From assembly GCF_042683045.1 (NCBI RefSeq), contig NZ_JBHUIT010000034.1, forward strand, positions 219,800 through 283,799: a DNA stretch of 64,000 nucleotides, given 5' to 3'. The notes beneath the pieces were generated by a model that was not told where the DNA came from, did not search any database, and worked only from the letters and a program-made list of their open reading frames with translations. Positions within the stretch are counted from its first letter, which is position 1. Each line of letters opens with the position of its first letter. This document shows, in pieces, positions 33,157 to 42,712 of this stretch. Source of the stretch: Luteolibacter algae (GTDB lineage: Bacteria > Verrucomicrobiota > Verrucomicrobiia > Verrucomicrobiales > Akkermansiaceae). The position numbers and the translations under genes were made by a program.

Positions 33157-36100
33157 ATGAATCCGGATCGCGCTACTTTAAATTTCCTAAATTCCTTCCC
33201 GGAAGAAGCCCGCAAACGCGGAGATTTACTTCAGAAAGACGGGGCAGTCACCCAAATCTTCGGCAATCACCTCTTCATCCAAGGCCGGGTGGAAGACGAA
33301 ACGGGCACGTTCCGCACATCGCTCCGGCTTCAGGGAAACCGTTGGTTTGGCTCCTGCACAGCTGAGGACGAGATTGTTTCCGCCGCATGCCAATACGCCA
33401 CAATGATGGAGCGGATGCATCGCGGTGAGGATCTTCCGGAATCGCCTAACGAATTCGACGATACACCTGTCCTCGATATCATCGAAGACAAGCTGGGCCG
33501 CGAGCTGGATGATAAAGAGGCCGAATACGTCACAAAGATCGAAAAACGTTACCGGCGTTATGTGATCGAAGGAGAACTCCACGATCACGATATGGTGCGG
33601 ATCAATCCACGCTGGGAAATCACCACCTATGAGCCGTTGGAGCTCTGGCCTATGCCGCCGGGTGATATTCTTGAGTTCTGGAATTTCCTGGCCTATGCCT
33701 TCTATAAGAAAAAACTCCCTTATCCGGAATTCATGTCGGTGATCACTGATCTGGCATCCGTGCAGAAAAAAATGGCGGAGTGGGAGCAGGAGCGCGAAGT
33801 CGCCGCATGGTATGACCGGATAGAGCAAGTCAACGAGCGCCCTCCCCAGGACTCTCCCCTGACCGTGCAGTTTCGCCTCGTGGCAACGATCAACGAGGCC
33901 CGCATAGAAATCAGGGAGGATAGACCTAACGCAGTTTTCATCCAGCTGAGGGAAAAAGCCGATATCGAAAGATACGTCGCGCTTCATCAGGAAGGCGCCC
34001 TCTTGATGGATGCCTCCTCACAGACACTGTGGGAGCATTACCTCGCCTATTACAGGCGTCATGGAGACACCACTTTGGATTTCGACCAAGAGGAATCCTG
34101 CCGGTTCATGAACCGCGTTTTCCAGCAACCAGCCCTCCAAGGGTATCTGGTGAACTTGGATGATCGGCCCTTCAAAGTTTCCGACGAAGGCTTGTCGTGG
34201 GTCTGCGAGGATGAAGCCCACGATCCGAATTCCTTTTCCATCCAGCTCGTTACTGCGAGTGGAGAGAATGTATCTCACTCAGTCCGCCTTCTCCCGGGCC
34301 GGAAGGAGCTTTACCAGTCTGACGAAACCGTCTTTCCCGGTCCTCCACGCTGGCTGGAGGAAACCGAGGTCATGCCCCGTTACCTGATTCCGCGGAAAGT
34401 CATCGACTCTCTGGAAGGTGTGGAGTTTCTAAGAAAAATCGGAGCCACGCTTCCGGAATCGCTCAAAAAACGTGTGGTAGATCTCGAGCTAAAGCCGAAG
34501 CTCGAAATGAAACTTGTGGCTGGTCTAACAGCGGCGGAGACCGAACACCTCGTTGTCGATGTCACCGCCATCGAAACCAAAGGTCGCCGCACCGAACGTC
34601 TTACCAAAGAAGGCTGGGACCTCGTAGAGCAACAGCCTGTCAAGGGTAAGCAGCTCCTCCGCTTCGCTCGCGAGCCGCTGCACCCGATCCCGCCAATCCT
34701 CGACGAAATGTCTCTCGCCTATGACGAGAAGCTGATCTCTTTCAAATCCCGGATTACCAAACAGTTCCCGGAAAAATTCTCCGAATGGATCAGATCCATG
34801 CCGCCGGAAATCGAGCTAGATATTGATTTACGTTTGAAATCGATTCTCGATGACCCTGTCACAGCAGCTGTCCGCTTTGAGGTCGTCGGCCAGGACATTG
34901 ACTGGTTCGATCTTCGTATCGTCATCGATGTCCAAGGGGTGAACCTTTCAAAAGCACAGATCCGCCAGCTCGTAGCAGCCCGCGGGGGATATGTCCGGAT
35001 GGACGACGGCTCCTGGATGCGTCTTGAGATCAAGCTCGATGCGGACCAGCGGGAGGCTGTTACACGTCTGGGTCTGGATCCCTTCGATCTATCCGGCGAA
35101 ACCCACCGGATGCATGCCCTGCAACTCGCTGACCCTAAGGCGGCTGAAGTCTTTGATCCGAAAGCCTGGGAACGTATCAAGAATCGTGCCAATGACATCA
35201 AGCTCGAGGTAAATCCCGATCTCCCGGAAGGGCTGAATGCAACGCTCCGTCCATATCAGATTGAGGGCTTCCGATTCCTTGCGTATCTGTCGGTTAACAA
35301 TTTCGGTGGTATTCTTGCCGATGACATGGGACTGGGTAAAACCATTCAATCCCTGACCTACCTCCTCTGGCTATTTGAGGAGCAGAAGAAGTCCGGAGGT
35401 CCGCATAAACCCGCTCTCATTGTCTGCCCGAAATCGGTCTTGGACGTCTGGTATAGCGAGGCGGAGAAATTCACTCCAGAGCTGACCGTGAAAATCCTGA
35501 AAAACCGCGACGATATCGACGTGGACTATATCCAGAACAACATTGATATGCTTGTTCTCAACTACGCACAGCTCCGTGTTTGTGGTGAAGAACTTACAGG
35601 AATCAAGTGGCTCACAACGATTCTGGACGAAGGTCAACAGATCAAAAATCCTGACTCGAAAGCTGCGAAATGCGCCAGGGAGCTGGATTCTCAAAATAGA
35701 TTGGTTCTTACCGGAACGCCTATTGAGAACCGCCTGCTCGACATGTGGTCGCTAATGGCATTCGCAATGCCTGGAGTTCTCGGCTCACGAGCTTATTTCA
35801 AGAAACGCTTCGACAAACGTAAGGATCCCCTGTCGCAGACTCGTCTTGCTTCGCGCCTGCGTCCATTCCTTCTGCGTCGGACGAAATTGCAGGTTGCACA
35901 GGATCTTCCGCCGCGGACTGAAGAGGAAGTTTACTCAAAAATGGAAGGGGTTCAGCAGGAACTTTACAAAAACGAGCTTAAACGTATCCAGAAGGCTCTT
36001 CTGGGGCTCGATTCCGACGAGGCGGTCAAAAAGAATTCCTTTGCGATTCTCCAAGGCCTGATGCGACTTCGCCAGATTTGCTGCCACCCGGGCCTCATCG

Positions 36101-36738
36101 ATCCAAAATATCTCAAGGAGGAATCCGCGAAGATGGAATCCCTATTCTATCTTCTGGATCAACTGCACGAAGAGGGACACAAGGTTCTCGTATTCTCCCA
36201 GTTTGTTTCCATGCTGGACCTCATCAAAGCACGCCTCGAGCTGGAAGCACGGCCGTTCCACTACCTCACAGGCCAGACGAAGGATCGAAAAGGCGAAATC
36301 GAACGCTTCCAGACAACCAAGGATCCTTCGGTCTTCATGCTGTCGCTGAAAGCGGGCGGTGCGGGCCTGAACCTCACATCCGCGTCTTATGTTATCCTAT
36401 ACGATCCGTGGTGGAACCCTGCGGTTGAAAACCAAGCAATCGACCGAACCCACCGGATCGGTCAGAAGAATAAGGTTATCGCCTACCGTCTCCTCACCCG
36501 TGATACGGTCGAAGAGAAAATCCGTATCCTGCAGCATCAGAAAACCCAGCTGGTGACCAACGTTCTAGGTGATGAAGGTTTCGCCTCCAATCTAGGTATC
36601 GATGATCTCCAGTTTATCCTCACCCACAACATCGATGAGGATGAAAACGAGGATGAGAAGGCCAAGGCCGCAAAAGCTGCAAAAGCCGCGAAACCGGCTA
36701 AGAAGGGCACCCGTAAAAATATCAAAGACGATCTCTAA
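33157..36738 (+). CDS. SNF2-family DEAD/DEAH-like helicase with degenerate SWIM domain
   Basis: 1193 residues from the ATG at 33157. A degenerate SWIM-like region lies near residues 45-95 (RWFGSCTAEDEIVSAACQY, one chelating pair lost). A middle beta-rich region (about 100-680) precedes the two RecA lobes. Motifs: ADDMGLGKTIQS (GKT about 727), LDEGQ for the DEAH box, LVLTGTPIENRLLDMW, FSQFVSMLDL, GGAGLNLTSASYVILYDPWW and QAIDRTHRIGQ. The tail is Lys/Ala-rich (KAAKAAKAAKPAKKGTRK), resembling histone-H1-like basic tails, which would bind DNA. Bacterial SNF2 ATPases translocate on DNA to move bound proteins such as RNA polymerase. A strong terminator follows. An upstream extension in frame overlaps the divergent gene and is not conserved. 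Confidence 0.92.
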   Translation: MNPDRATLNFLNSFPEEARKRGDLLQKDGAVTQIFGNHLFIQGRVEDETGTFRTSLRLQGNRWFGSCTAEDEIVSAACQYATMMERMHRGEDLPESPNEFDDTPVLDIIEDKLGRELDDKEAEYVTKIEKRYRRYVIEGELHDHDMVRINPRWEITTYEPLELWPMPPGDILEFWNFLAYAFYKKKLPYPEFMSVITDLASVQKKMAEWEQEREVAAWYDRIEQVNERPPQDSPLTVQFRLVATINEARIEIREDRPNAVFIQLREKADIERYVALHQEGALLMDASSQTLWEHYLAYYRRHGDTTLDFDQEESCRFMNRVFQQPALQGYLVNLDDRPFKVSDEGLSWVCEDEAHDPNSFSIQLVTASGENVSHSVRLLPGRKELYQSDETVFPGPPRWLEETEVMPRYLIPRKVIDSLEGVEFLRKIGATLPESLKKRVVDLELKPKLEMKLVAGLTAAETEHLVVDVTAIETKGRRTERLTKEGWDLVEQQPVKGKQLLRFAREPLHPIPPILDEMSLAYDEKLISFKSRITKQFPEKFSEWIRSMPPEIELDIDLRLKSILDDPVTAAVRFEVVGQDIDWFDLRIVIDVQGVNLSKAQIRQLVAARGGYVRMDDGSWMRLEIKLDADQREAVTRLGLDPFDLSGETHRMHALQLADPKAAEVFDPKAWERIKNRANDIKLEVNPDLPEGLNATLRPYQIEGFRFLAYLSVNNFGGILADDMGLGKTIQSLTYLLWLFEEQKKSGGPHKPALIVCPKSVLDVWYSEAEKFTPELTVKILKNRDDIDVDYIQNNIDMLVLNYAQLRVCGEELTGIKWLTTILDEGQQIKNPDSKAAKCARELDSQNRLVLTGTPIENRLLDMWSLMAFAMPGVLGSRAYFKKRFDKRKDPLSQTRLASRLRPFLLRRTKLQVAQDLPPRTEEEVYSKMEGVQQELYKNELKRIQKALLGLDSDEAVKKNSFAILQGLMRLRQICCHPGLIDPKYLKEESAKMESLFYLLDQLHEEGHKVLVFSQFVSMLDLIKARLELEARPFHYLTGQTKDRKGEIERFQTTKDPSVFMLSLKAGGAGLNLTSASYVILYDPWWNPAVENQAIDRTHRIGQKNKVIAYRLLTRDTVEEKIRILQHQKTQLVTNVLGDEGFASNLGIDDLQFILTHNIDEDENEDEKAKAAKAAKAAKPAKKGTRKNIKDDL

Positions 36739-36786
36739 ATCTATTTTTCCCGGAGAATTTAGCTTATATAAAAATTTGTCTTTTTC

Positions 36787-36819
36787 AAAGTCTCCGCCCT
36801 TTCGGGCGGAGACTTTTTT
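36787..36819 (+). terminator. Rho-independent terminator of the SNF2 gene
   Basis: AAAGTCTCCGCCC pairs with GGGCGGAGACTTT over a TTTC loop (13 base pairs), followed by a T run. It also ends in an A run on the other strand, so it may work in both directions. Confidence 0.92.
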
Positions 36820-36862
36820 ATGCCCATGTCGAGGGTTTGAAATCAGACAAGAGACCAGGGCA

Positions 36863-36900
36863 AAAAAATCCCCGGTGTCCGTAATGACGGGCACCGGGGA
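36863..36900 (-). terminator. Rho-independent terminator of guaA
   Basis: CCCCGGTGTCC (36871-36881) pairs with GGGCACCGGGG (36890-36900) including one G-U pair. On the minus strand seven T follow. With the SNF2 terminator it forms a double barrier between convergent genes. Confidence 0.9.
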
Positions 36901-36924
36901 TGGGTTAGAATATTTGGGAAAAAT

Positions 36925-38448
36925 CTATTCCCACTCGATACTTGCAGGAGGCTTGGTCGAGATATCGTAAAGCACCCGATTGATGCCTTTTACATCGTTT
37001 AGAATACGCTGGCTGGTCTCGCGTAGCAGCTTTGCGGGGAGATCCACCCACTCGGCTGTCATTGCGTCTTCCGAGACTACTGCGCGAAGATTGGTTGCCC
37101 ATTCGTAACTTCTTTCGTCACCCTTGACCCCTACGGTCTTAACAGGGATAAGACCGGCATAAGCCTGCCAAACTTTGTCATACCAGCCATATTCTTTGAG
37201 CTTCCCAATGAAGATCGCATCGCATTCGCGAATGATCTCCAGTCTCTCCCTGTCGACGACACCCGGACAGCGGACAGAAAGGCCAGGCCCTGGAAATGGA
37301 TGACGCTGAAGTATATCGTCCTCGATACCCAATGATCTTCCCAAAGCCCGCACCTCGTCTTTGAACAGTTCGGCGAGTGGTTCCAAGACTTTGCCTTGCG
37401 CTTGTAATTCAAGAATCTTTGGAACCCGGTTGTGGTGGGTTTTGATCACCGATGCTTTGGATTTCGCATTGGATGCACTCTCGATGACATCTGGATAGAG
37501 AGTTCCCTGGGCCAGCATTTCGGCATCACCCACGGCATCCCAGAAGACCTCGATAAACATGTTACCGATGATTTTCCGTTTCTTCTCCGGATCGCCTTCC
37601 CCCGCCAAGGCATTGAGGAAGCGTTCCGAGGCATCCACGGTTTCGATATCCACACCCATCCGCTTGAAATTTGCCTGCACCTCAGCAGCCTCGTTTTTAC
37701 GAAGAAGTCCGTTATCGACAAAAATTGCCCGGGTTTTCACACCTGCTTCTTTTAGGAGAACCGCAAGCACAGTGCTATCAACGCCGCCGGAAACTCCGCA
37801 TACCACCTGACGCTCGCCGACGGTTGTGCGGATATTATCGATCATTTCCCGTTTGAAATCATCAATTTTGAACGGAGCCAGCTCCTTGGCTTGTTTTAGG
37901 AAGTTTTTGAGAATCATCAGACCCTCGTGACTGTGTGTCACCTCAGGGTGGAACTGGATTCCAAAAAATCGGTCATCCCATTGAAGTGAAACCGGAGTCT
38001 CATGCTGGTTGGTTGCAATGACCTTGGCTCCATCCGGAATAATCTTCACTGTGTCCGAGTGGCTCATCCATACCTGTGAAATCTCGGAAATTCCATCATA
38101 TAGAGGCGAATCATTCACCGGAAATAAATTGGCCGGGCCGTATTCACGTCGATCGCTGGCCTCCACCGAACCCCCAAATTTGAGATTCAGCAATTGCATG
38201 CCGTAGCAAACGCCGAGCACCGGCACATCAAAGGCTTTGAGCGCTTCGAAATCCAAATCCGGAGCATCCGCATCGCTCGTCGAGCGCGGTCCACCAGATA
38301 AAATAATCGCGCCCGGTTTACCGATCTCAGGGAAATCTTCCAATGCGTAAAGCATCGCAAAAAAACCAAGTTCACGGACCCTTCGAACAATCAACTGGGT
38401 ATACTGTGAACCGAAGTCGATAACTGCCACATGTCCTTTATCGTGCAT
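36925..38448 (-). CDS. guaA: GMP synthase (glutamine-hydrolysing)
   Basis: 507 residues. The class I glutamine amidotransferase domain (about 6-195) has VIDFGSQYTQLIVRRVRELG, the nucleophile Cys in GVCYGMQLL and the catalytic His-Glu in FHPEVTHS. The ATP pyrophosphatase domain has CGVSGGVDSTVLAVLL (PP-loop), and the dimerisation domain ends in DISTKPPASIEWE, the family C-terminus. It converts XMP to GMP. It lies 40 bases after guaB in the same direction, the usual guaBA operon. The start ATG has AT-rich upstream sequence and no Shine-Dalgarno. Confidence 0.98.
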   Translation of the reverse strand: MHDKGHVAVIDFGSQYTQLIVRRVRELGFFAMLYALEDFPEIGKPGAIILSGGPRSTSDADAPDLDFEALKAFDVPVLGVCYGMQLLNLKFGGSVEASDRREYGPANLFPVNDSPLYDGISEISQVWMSHSDTVKIIPDGAKVIATNQHETPVSLQWDDRFFGIQFHPEVTHSHEGLMILKNFLKQAKELAPFKIDDFKREMIDNIRTTVGERQVVCGVSGGVDSTVLAVLLKEAGVKTRAIFVDNGLLRKNEAAEVQANFKRMGVDIETVDASERFLNALAGEGDPEKKRKIIGNMFIEVFWDAVGDAEMLAQGTLYPDVIESASNAKSKASVIKTHHNRVPKILELQAQGKVLEPLAELFKDEVRALGRSLGIEDDILQRHPFPGPGLSVRCPGVVDRERLEIIRECDAIFIGKLKEYGWYDKVWQAYAGLIPVKTVGVKGDERSYEWATNLRAVVSEDAMTAEWVDLPAKLLRETSQRILNDVKGINRVLYDISTKPPASIEWE

Positions 38449-38488
38449 ATAAATATTAATTGAAAAATGTCTCCTCTTCCGAAAGAAA

Positions 38489-39943
38489 TCAGCTGAGAGG
38501 TTGATAGTTGGTGGGTTCTTCAGTCATCACGATGTCGTGGACGTGGCTTTCGCGAAGCCCTCCCGTCGTGATGCGGGTAAATACAGCACGCTCACGCAAC
38601 TCCTGTAAATTGGATGCTCCCACGTAGCCCATGCCGGATTTTAGACCACCCATGAGCTGGAAGATCACATCGGAGAGTGGTCCTTTGTAAGGGACCCGGC
38701 CTTCCACGCCTTCGGCCACCAGTTTGCCGGAGCTGTTCTGGCTGTAGCGGTCGCTCGCACCTTTGCTCATTGCTCCGAGCGAGCCCATGCCGCGATAGGT
38801 TTTGAAACGGCGGCCTTGATAGAATACACTCTGCCCGGGACTTTCTCTGGTGCCGGCCAGAATGGATCCCAACATCACAAGATCCGCTCCTGCCGCGATG
38901 GCTTTTACCACATCGCCGGAGTATCGGATGCCTCCGTCGGCAATCACTTTCACACCTCGCTCACGGCAATAGCCAGCGACGTTTTGGATTGCGGTAAATT
39001 GTGGCATTCCTACGCCGGCTATCACCCGTGTTGTGCAGATGGAACCTGGGCCCACACCCACCTTGAGAGCGCTTGCTCCCGCGGATACCAAGTCACGCGC
39101 TCCGGCCTCTGTGACAACATTTCCGGCAACGACAGGCCGATCGCTCAAACCACGAAGCATTTCGATGACATTCATGACATGGCGGGTGTGCCCAGTGGCG
39201 GCATCAATAAACAGCGCATCCGCACCAGCATCAATGAGAGCTTTTGCGCGTTCCTTCACGTCCGGTCCCACGCCTACCGCAGCACCGCAGCGAAGCTGTC
39301 CATTGGAATCCTTGGCTGCGGCGGTAAACGTGATACGTTTCTCGATATCGGAACCGGTAATAAGACCTACTAGCATCCCTGCGGAATCCACAAGCGGGAG
39401 TTTTTCAATGCGGTTCTGATACAAAATGCGCCGGGCTTCTTCCAATCCTGTATTTGGCGGTGCGGTAACAACTTTTTCACGGGGCGTCATTACCTCGGAT
39501 ACCAAAGCGTCGGGCCGGTCCAAATAACGAACATCTCTCCCCGTGACCATCCCTTCCAGATGGCCAGCTTCATCGACCACCGGGAATCCGGAAAAACCAT
39601 TTTCCTCCATGATTGCTAATACCCTGGAGACTGTATCGTGCTTGCTCACGGTGAGCGGTTTATTAATTACCGCGCTTTCCGAGCGTTTCACTTTAGAGAC
39701 CATAACCGCCTGTTCATCAATGGGGCACGCTCTGTGGATGACTCCCATTCCACCTTCACGAGCAAGCGCGATAGCAAGGTCGTGTTCGGTCACTGTGTCC
39801 ATCGCTGCGGAAATAACCGGTAACCTCAGGTTCAATCCCTGTGTCAGTTCCGTCGCCAAATCAGCTTCTCCTGGTAATATCGCACTTAGCGCTGGAACCA
39901 AAAGCACATCGTCAAAAGACAATCCCAATGAAATCTCTGCCAT
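38489..39943 (-). CDS. guaB: IMP dehydrogenase
   Basis: 484 residues from the ATG at 39943 (AEISLGLSFDDVLLVP). The TIM barrel is interrupted by two CBS domains (about 95-215: VSRVLAIMEENGFSGFPV and RRILYQNRIEKLPLVD). The catalytic Cys loop is GPGSICTTRVIAGVG, and the active-site flap follows MGSLGAMSKGASDRY. It oxidises IMP to XMP with NAD+, the committed step to GMP. The CBS pair usually senses ATP and GTP. A longer in-frame start at 40009 overlaps the HerA-like gene's end region and is not conserved. It is cotranscribed with guaA. Confidence 0.97.
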   Translation of the reverse strand: MAEISLGLSFDDVLLVPALSAILPGEADLATELTQGLNLRLPVISAAMDTVTEHDLAIALAREGGMGVIHRACPIDEQAVMVSKVKRSESAVINKPLTVSKHDTVSRVLAIMEENGFSGFPVVDEAGHLEGMVTGRDVRYLDRPDALVSEVMTPREKVVTAPPNTGLEEARRILYQNRIEKLPLVDSAGMLVGLITGSDIEKRITFTAAAKDSNGQLRCGAAVGVGPDVKERAKALIDAGADALFIDAATGHTRHVMNVIEMLRGLSDRPVVAGNVVTEAGARDLVSAGASALKVGVGPGSICTTRVIAGVGMPQFTAIQNVAGYCRERGVKVIADGGIRYSGDVVKAIAAGADLVMLGSILAGTRESPGQSVFYQGRRFKTYRGMGSLGAMSKGASDRYSQNSSGKLVAEGVEGRVPYKGPLSDVIFQLMGGLKSGMGYVGASNLQELRERAVFTRITTGGLRESHVHDIVMTEEPTNYQPLS

Positions 39944-39999
39944 GCGAAAGTCAATAGAGTCGGAAGCCGCTGGGCAAGCATCTATTCCATTTAGACAAA

Positions 40000-42378
40000 T
40001 TATTTCCAAAGAAGCGCGATCCGTTCGACTTGGACATCGGCACGGGTGGGTTTAATCGTCTCTTTTTCCAAGCGCAGATTCGAGGGATCGAAACTTTCTC
40101 CAATTTCTTCGATTTTCCGTTCCAGTGTCTCCATGATTTCTTGGATGTCTTCTTGGATATCTTCGATTTTGGCCTCCGCATTCGCCACGTCCCGATGCTG
40201 CTTGTAAGCCGTTGTAGCTTTTGAAATGGACGACGAACTGCTCCTGCCGCTTATGGCTGCCATCCCGGACTTTCTTCCAAATACAGCCTTCAAAATATTG
40301 CCCAGCACCGATATGCCAGCCTGCATTTTTGCAGAATTTGCCTCTGCGGACTCTTTGGCCAAACGAGCCTCGGCAGTCTTCAGCTTATCCTCCAATGCAT
40401 TGATCTTTTTCTGTGTGGCCGATTTCAGTTTCCCGATCTCAGCATCGCGGGCTTCTCTGGCTTCGTGGGAAATCCTGACACGGAAATCCGTTTCCTCTTC
40501 CCCTATCTTTCCCCATGCCTTCAGTTCAGCGCAAAACCATATTTCTTCGCGCTCCTCGCGATAAAGTTCGTCCTCGAAATCATCCTCGACCTGTTTGTAA
40601 TTCTTCGCATTCATTGCGTAGCCGGGCAGTTCCGGGAAACCGCATCCACTCTTCGGGTCATGATCAACTTCGCGAACATCCACCGTAGTGGTTTCGTCCC
40701 AGTCGATCCCGTTTTCGCCGATAGGATTCAACCGCACGATCTTGCGGCTACCTTCGACATCTGCTTTTCCCAATGAAAAATGCACCGTGGCCTCCCGGAG
40801 TAGATACGGCCGGTATACATCACCATCGGGCTCTGCGAAGAGCTCAACGACTCCCGTTCCAACCACTGGCCTCGCGGAGGAGATCGATCCGGCCGAATGG
40901 CGCGCCATTGGATTCGGGAAGCTAACCTCCGGATCGCTCGCCTTGAAGGAATCGCGTTTGTCATCCATCAGGCTTTTAATCTGCCCCCTGGATAACGGGC
41001 CAGTCAGGTAGCTCATCACCCACCTCACATGGAACAAAACGGGACCATCTTCATGCACATTGTTCATCAGGAAAACCCGATTGCCCAACCCTGATAGAAG
41101 GATTTCCATTTCCTTCCGGTTAAACCGGGCATTCTGAGAGCCTGCGGCCCCTTCCAGACCATCGAGAACCCGCATTTTATCACGCTCGGTCTGGAGGCGC
41201 CCGAGAAACCACGTTCCTATGTTCGAAAGAGCTTTGTAGTCGAGATCGACTGGATTCTGCGTTGCCAGCAGACAACCCAAGCCGAAGGCCCTGCCTTGTT
41301 TGAGCATGGTCATCATGGGCTTTTTCGAAGGTGGATTCGCTATTGGAGGGAGAAATCCGTAGATTTCATCCATATATAGGAGGGCACGCAGCGAGGTCGT
41401 TCCCCGCTGGGTTCGCATCCACCCAAGCATCTGATTGAGCAATAGACTGACAAAAAACATCCGTTCCTTATCACTCAGATGTGCGATCGAAAAGATCGAG
41501 ATGCGTGGTTTGCCATCATCTCTATGCAGCATCTTTGAAATATCCAGAGGAGCGCCTTCCAACCAGGTTCCAAAGCCCGGCGAGGCCAGCAGGCTATTGA
41601 ACTTGAGTGCTAAAGTTTGGCGTGATTTTTCAGGATAAAACGACTCCAGGTCAATTACGCCAATTTTACCAAATGCCGGGCGTTGTATTTGTCTGATCAG
41701 TTTTTCGAGGGTGAGAACTCTTCCGGATGTCCACTCGGACTGAAAAATCGCAGCCAGAAGGACCGCTTCGGGGCTTTGGGTGCCTTCTCCGGATATACCG
41801 ATCAGAGAGAGCAAGCTTTCAACCGTGCTGCTGATCGTATCCCCGAAGAGTTCGCTATCTTCAAGCACCTCCGGGGGAGGAACACTTAGCGAGCTCAGAA
41901 TGGAAACCGGGATGCCGGAACTACTTCCGGGAGTAAAGATATTGATATCCACCTTTTCTCTGAAACGGGCGATTCGCTCAGGTTTCTGCCCCCAATCGGA
42001 CAACCCTTTTTCCCACATCTTCGCAGTCTTTTGAGCATGCTCATCCAGCGAGATTCCCTTTTTCGCCGCATCATCGGGATTGATCCAGGGCTTGAAGCTT
42101 TGTCCGTCAAGCTCCGGAAAGGTCAGCATGAGATTGGCGATATCCCCCTTGGGATCGATCACGATCGCCGGGATATTATCCATCGCGGCTTCTTCCAGTA
42201 GCGCGATGCACAGGCCGGTCTTACCGGAACCGGTCATTCCCAGCACAACCCCGTGGGTGACTAAATCCTTGGAGTCATACATGACAAGGTCGTCATCGAT
42301 CTTTTTTGAGTCGAGATCGTATTCCCTTCCCAGATAAAACTGGCCCAGCTTTTCGTAATCGCTAACTTCGCTGCTCAT
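40000..42378 (-). CDS. HerA/FtsK-superfamily ATPase with C-terminal coiled coil
   Basis: 792 residues. Walker A is GMTGSGKT (47-54) and Walker B is LLYMDEIYGF (about 340); GIGTW-like sensor text and LATQNPVDLDYKAL follow, as in HerA/DUF87 ATPases (COG0433). A spacer with WVMSYLTGPLSRGQIKSL comes after, then a beta-rich part. A long charged coiled coil (about 630-700: RDAEIGKLKSATQKKINALE) precedes a Gly/Ser-rich hinge and another coil (about 735-770). HerA ATPases pump DNA for end resection with NurA or act in defence modules. No nurA or nuclease gene is adjacent; the nearest neighbours are guaB and small membrane proteins. The role is unassigned. Confidence 0.82.
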   Translation of the reverse strand: MSSEVSDYEKLGQFYLGREYDLDSKKIDDDLVMYDSKDLVTHGVVLGMTGSGKTGLCIALLEEAAMDNIPAIVIDPKGDIANLMLTFPELDGQSFKPWINPDDAAKKGISLDEHAQKTAKMWEKGLSDWGQKPERIARFREKVDINIFTPGSSSGIPVSILSSLSVPPPEVLEDSELFGDTISSTVESLLSLIGISGEGTQSPEAVLLAAIFQSEWTSGRVLTLEKLIRQIQRPAFGKIGVIDLESFYPEKSRQTLALKFNSLLASPGFGTWLEGAPLDISKMLHRDDGKPRISIFSIAHLSDKERMFFVSLLLNQMLGWMRTQRGTTSLRALLYMDEIYGFLPPIANPPSKKPMMTMLKQGRAFGLGCLLATQNPVDLDYKALSNIGTWFLGRLQTERDKMRVLDGLEGAAGSQNARFNRKEMEILLSGLGNRVFLMNNVHEDGPVLFHVRWVMSYLTGPLSRGQIKSLMDDKRDSFKASDPEVSFPNPMARHSAGSISSARPVVGTGVVELFAEPDGDVYRPYLLREATVHFSLGKADVEGSRKIVRLNPIGENGIDWDETTTVDVREVDHDPKSGCGFPELPGYAMNAKNYKQVEDDFEDELYREEREEIWFCAELKAWGKIGEEETDFRVRISHEAREARDAEIGKLKSATQKKINALEDKLKTAEARLAKESAEANSAKMQAGISVLGNILKAVFGRKSGMAAISGRSSSSSISKATTAYKQHRDVANAEAKIEDIQEDIQEIMETLERKIEEIGESFDPSNLRLEKETIKPTRADVQVERIALLWK

Positions 42379-42432
42379 TGTGCGCCTACTTTGCCGCGAT
42401 CAAAGCAAAGTGCGAGAAAGAATGGAAACCGC

Positions 42433-42681
42433 TTAAAACAGCCACATGATGGCTTTGATAATTGCGGCGATCACTCCAATAAAGCTTAGAATAACCGCAA
42501 GAATACTAAGTCCACCACCGCGGACTTTCGGAGCTAGTGCAAAAACGATTCCCACGGCTCCGAAGATGAAAGCCAATGCAGCAAGAATCAGACCGAAAAT
42601 AGCTCCGACCTTAAAGCTAAGAATGGCTGCGATAATTGCCAGAATAGACGGGATACTGAAAGACGCTTTGTTTGATTCCAT
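42433..42681 (-). CDS. Small hydrophobic membrane protein (DUF4190-like)
   Basis: 82 residues from the ATG at 42681. Three hydrophobic segments rich in Ile, Ala and Gly (SIPSILAIIAAILSF, GLILAALAFIFGAVGIVFAL and GGLSILAVILSFIGVIAAII) have a Pro-Lys-Val-Arg loop between the second and third. This resembles the short DUF4190-type membrane proteins. No function is known. It lies between DUF2721 and HerA-like genes on the same strand, with gaps of about 30 and 54 bases, so it may be cotranscribed with both. Confidence 0.7.
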   Translation of the reverse strand: MESNKASFSIPSILAIIAAILSFKVGAIFGLILAALAFIFGAVGIVFALAPKVRGGGLSILAVILSFIGVIAAIIKAIMWLF

Positions 42682-42712
42682 AATCAATTAGTTAAACGTG
42701 GATTGAAATTCT

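Noticed and set aside
33226..33987. 253-residue minus-strand open frame
   Set aside because: Antisense to the N-terminal part of the SNF2 gene; no motif and no independent promoter seen.
36661..36705. Possible frameshift or repeat artefact at the Lys/Ala-rich end of SNF2
   Set aside because: The AAGGCC/GCAAAAGC-type repeat stays in frame and ends in a normal stop followed by a terminator, so it is a genuine basic tail.
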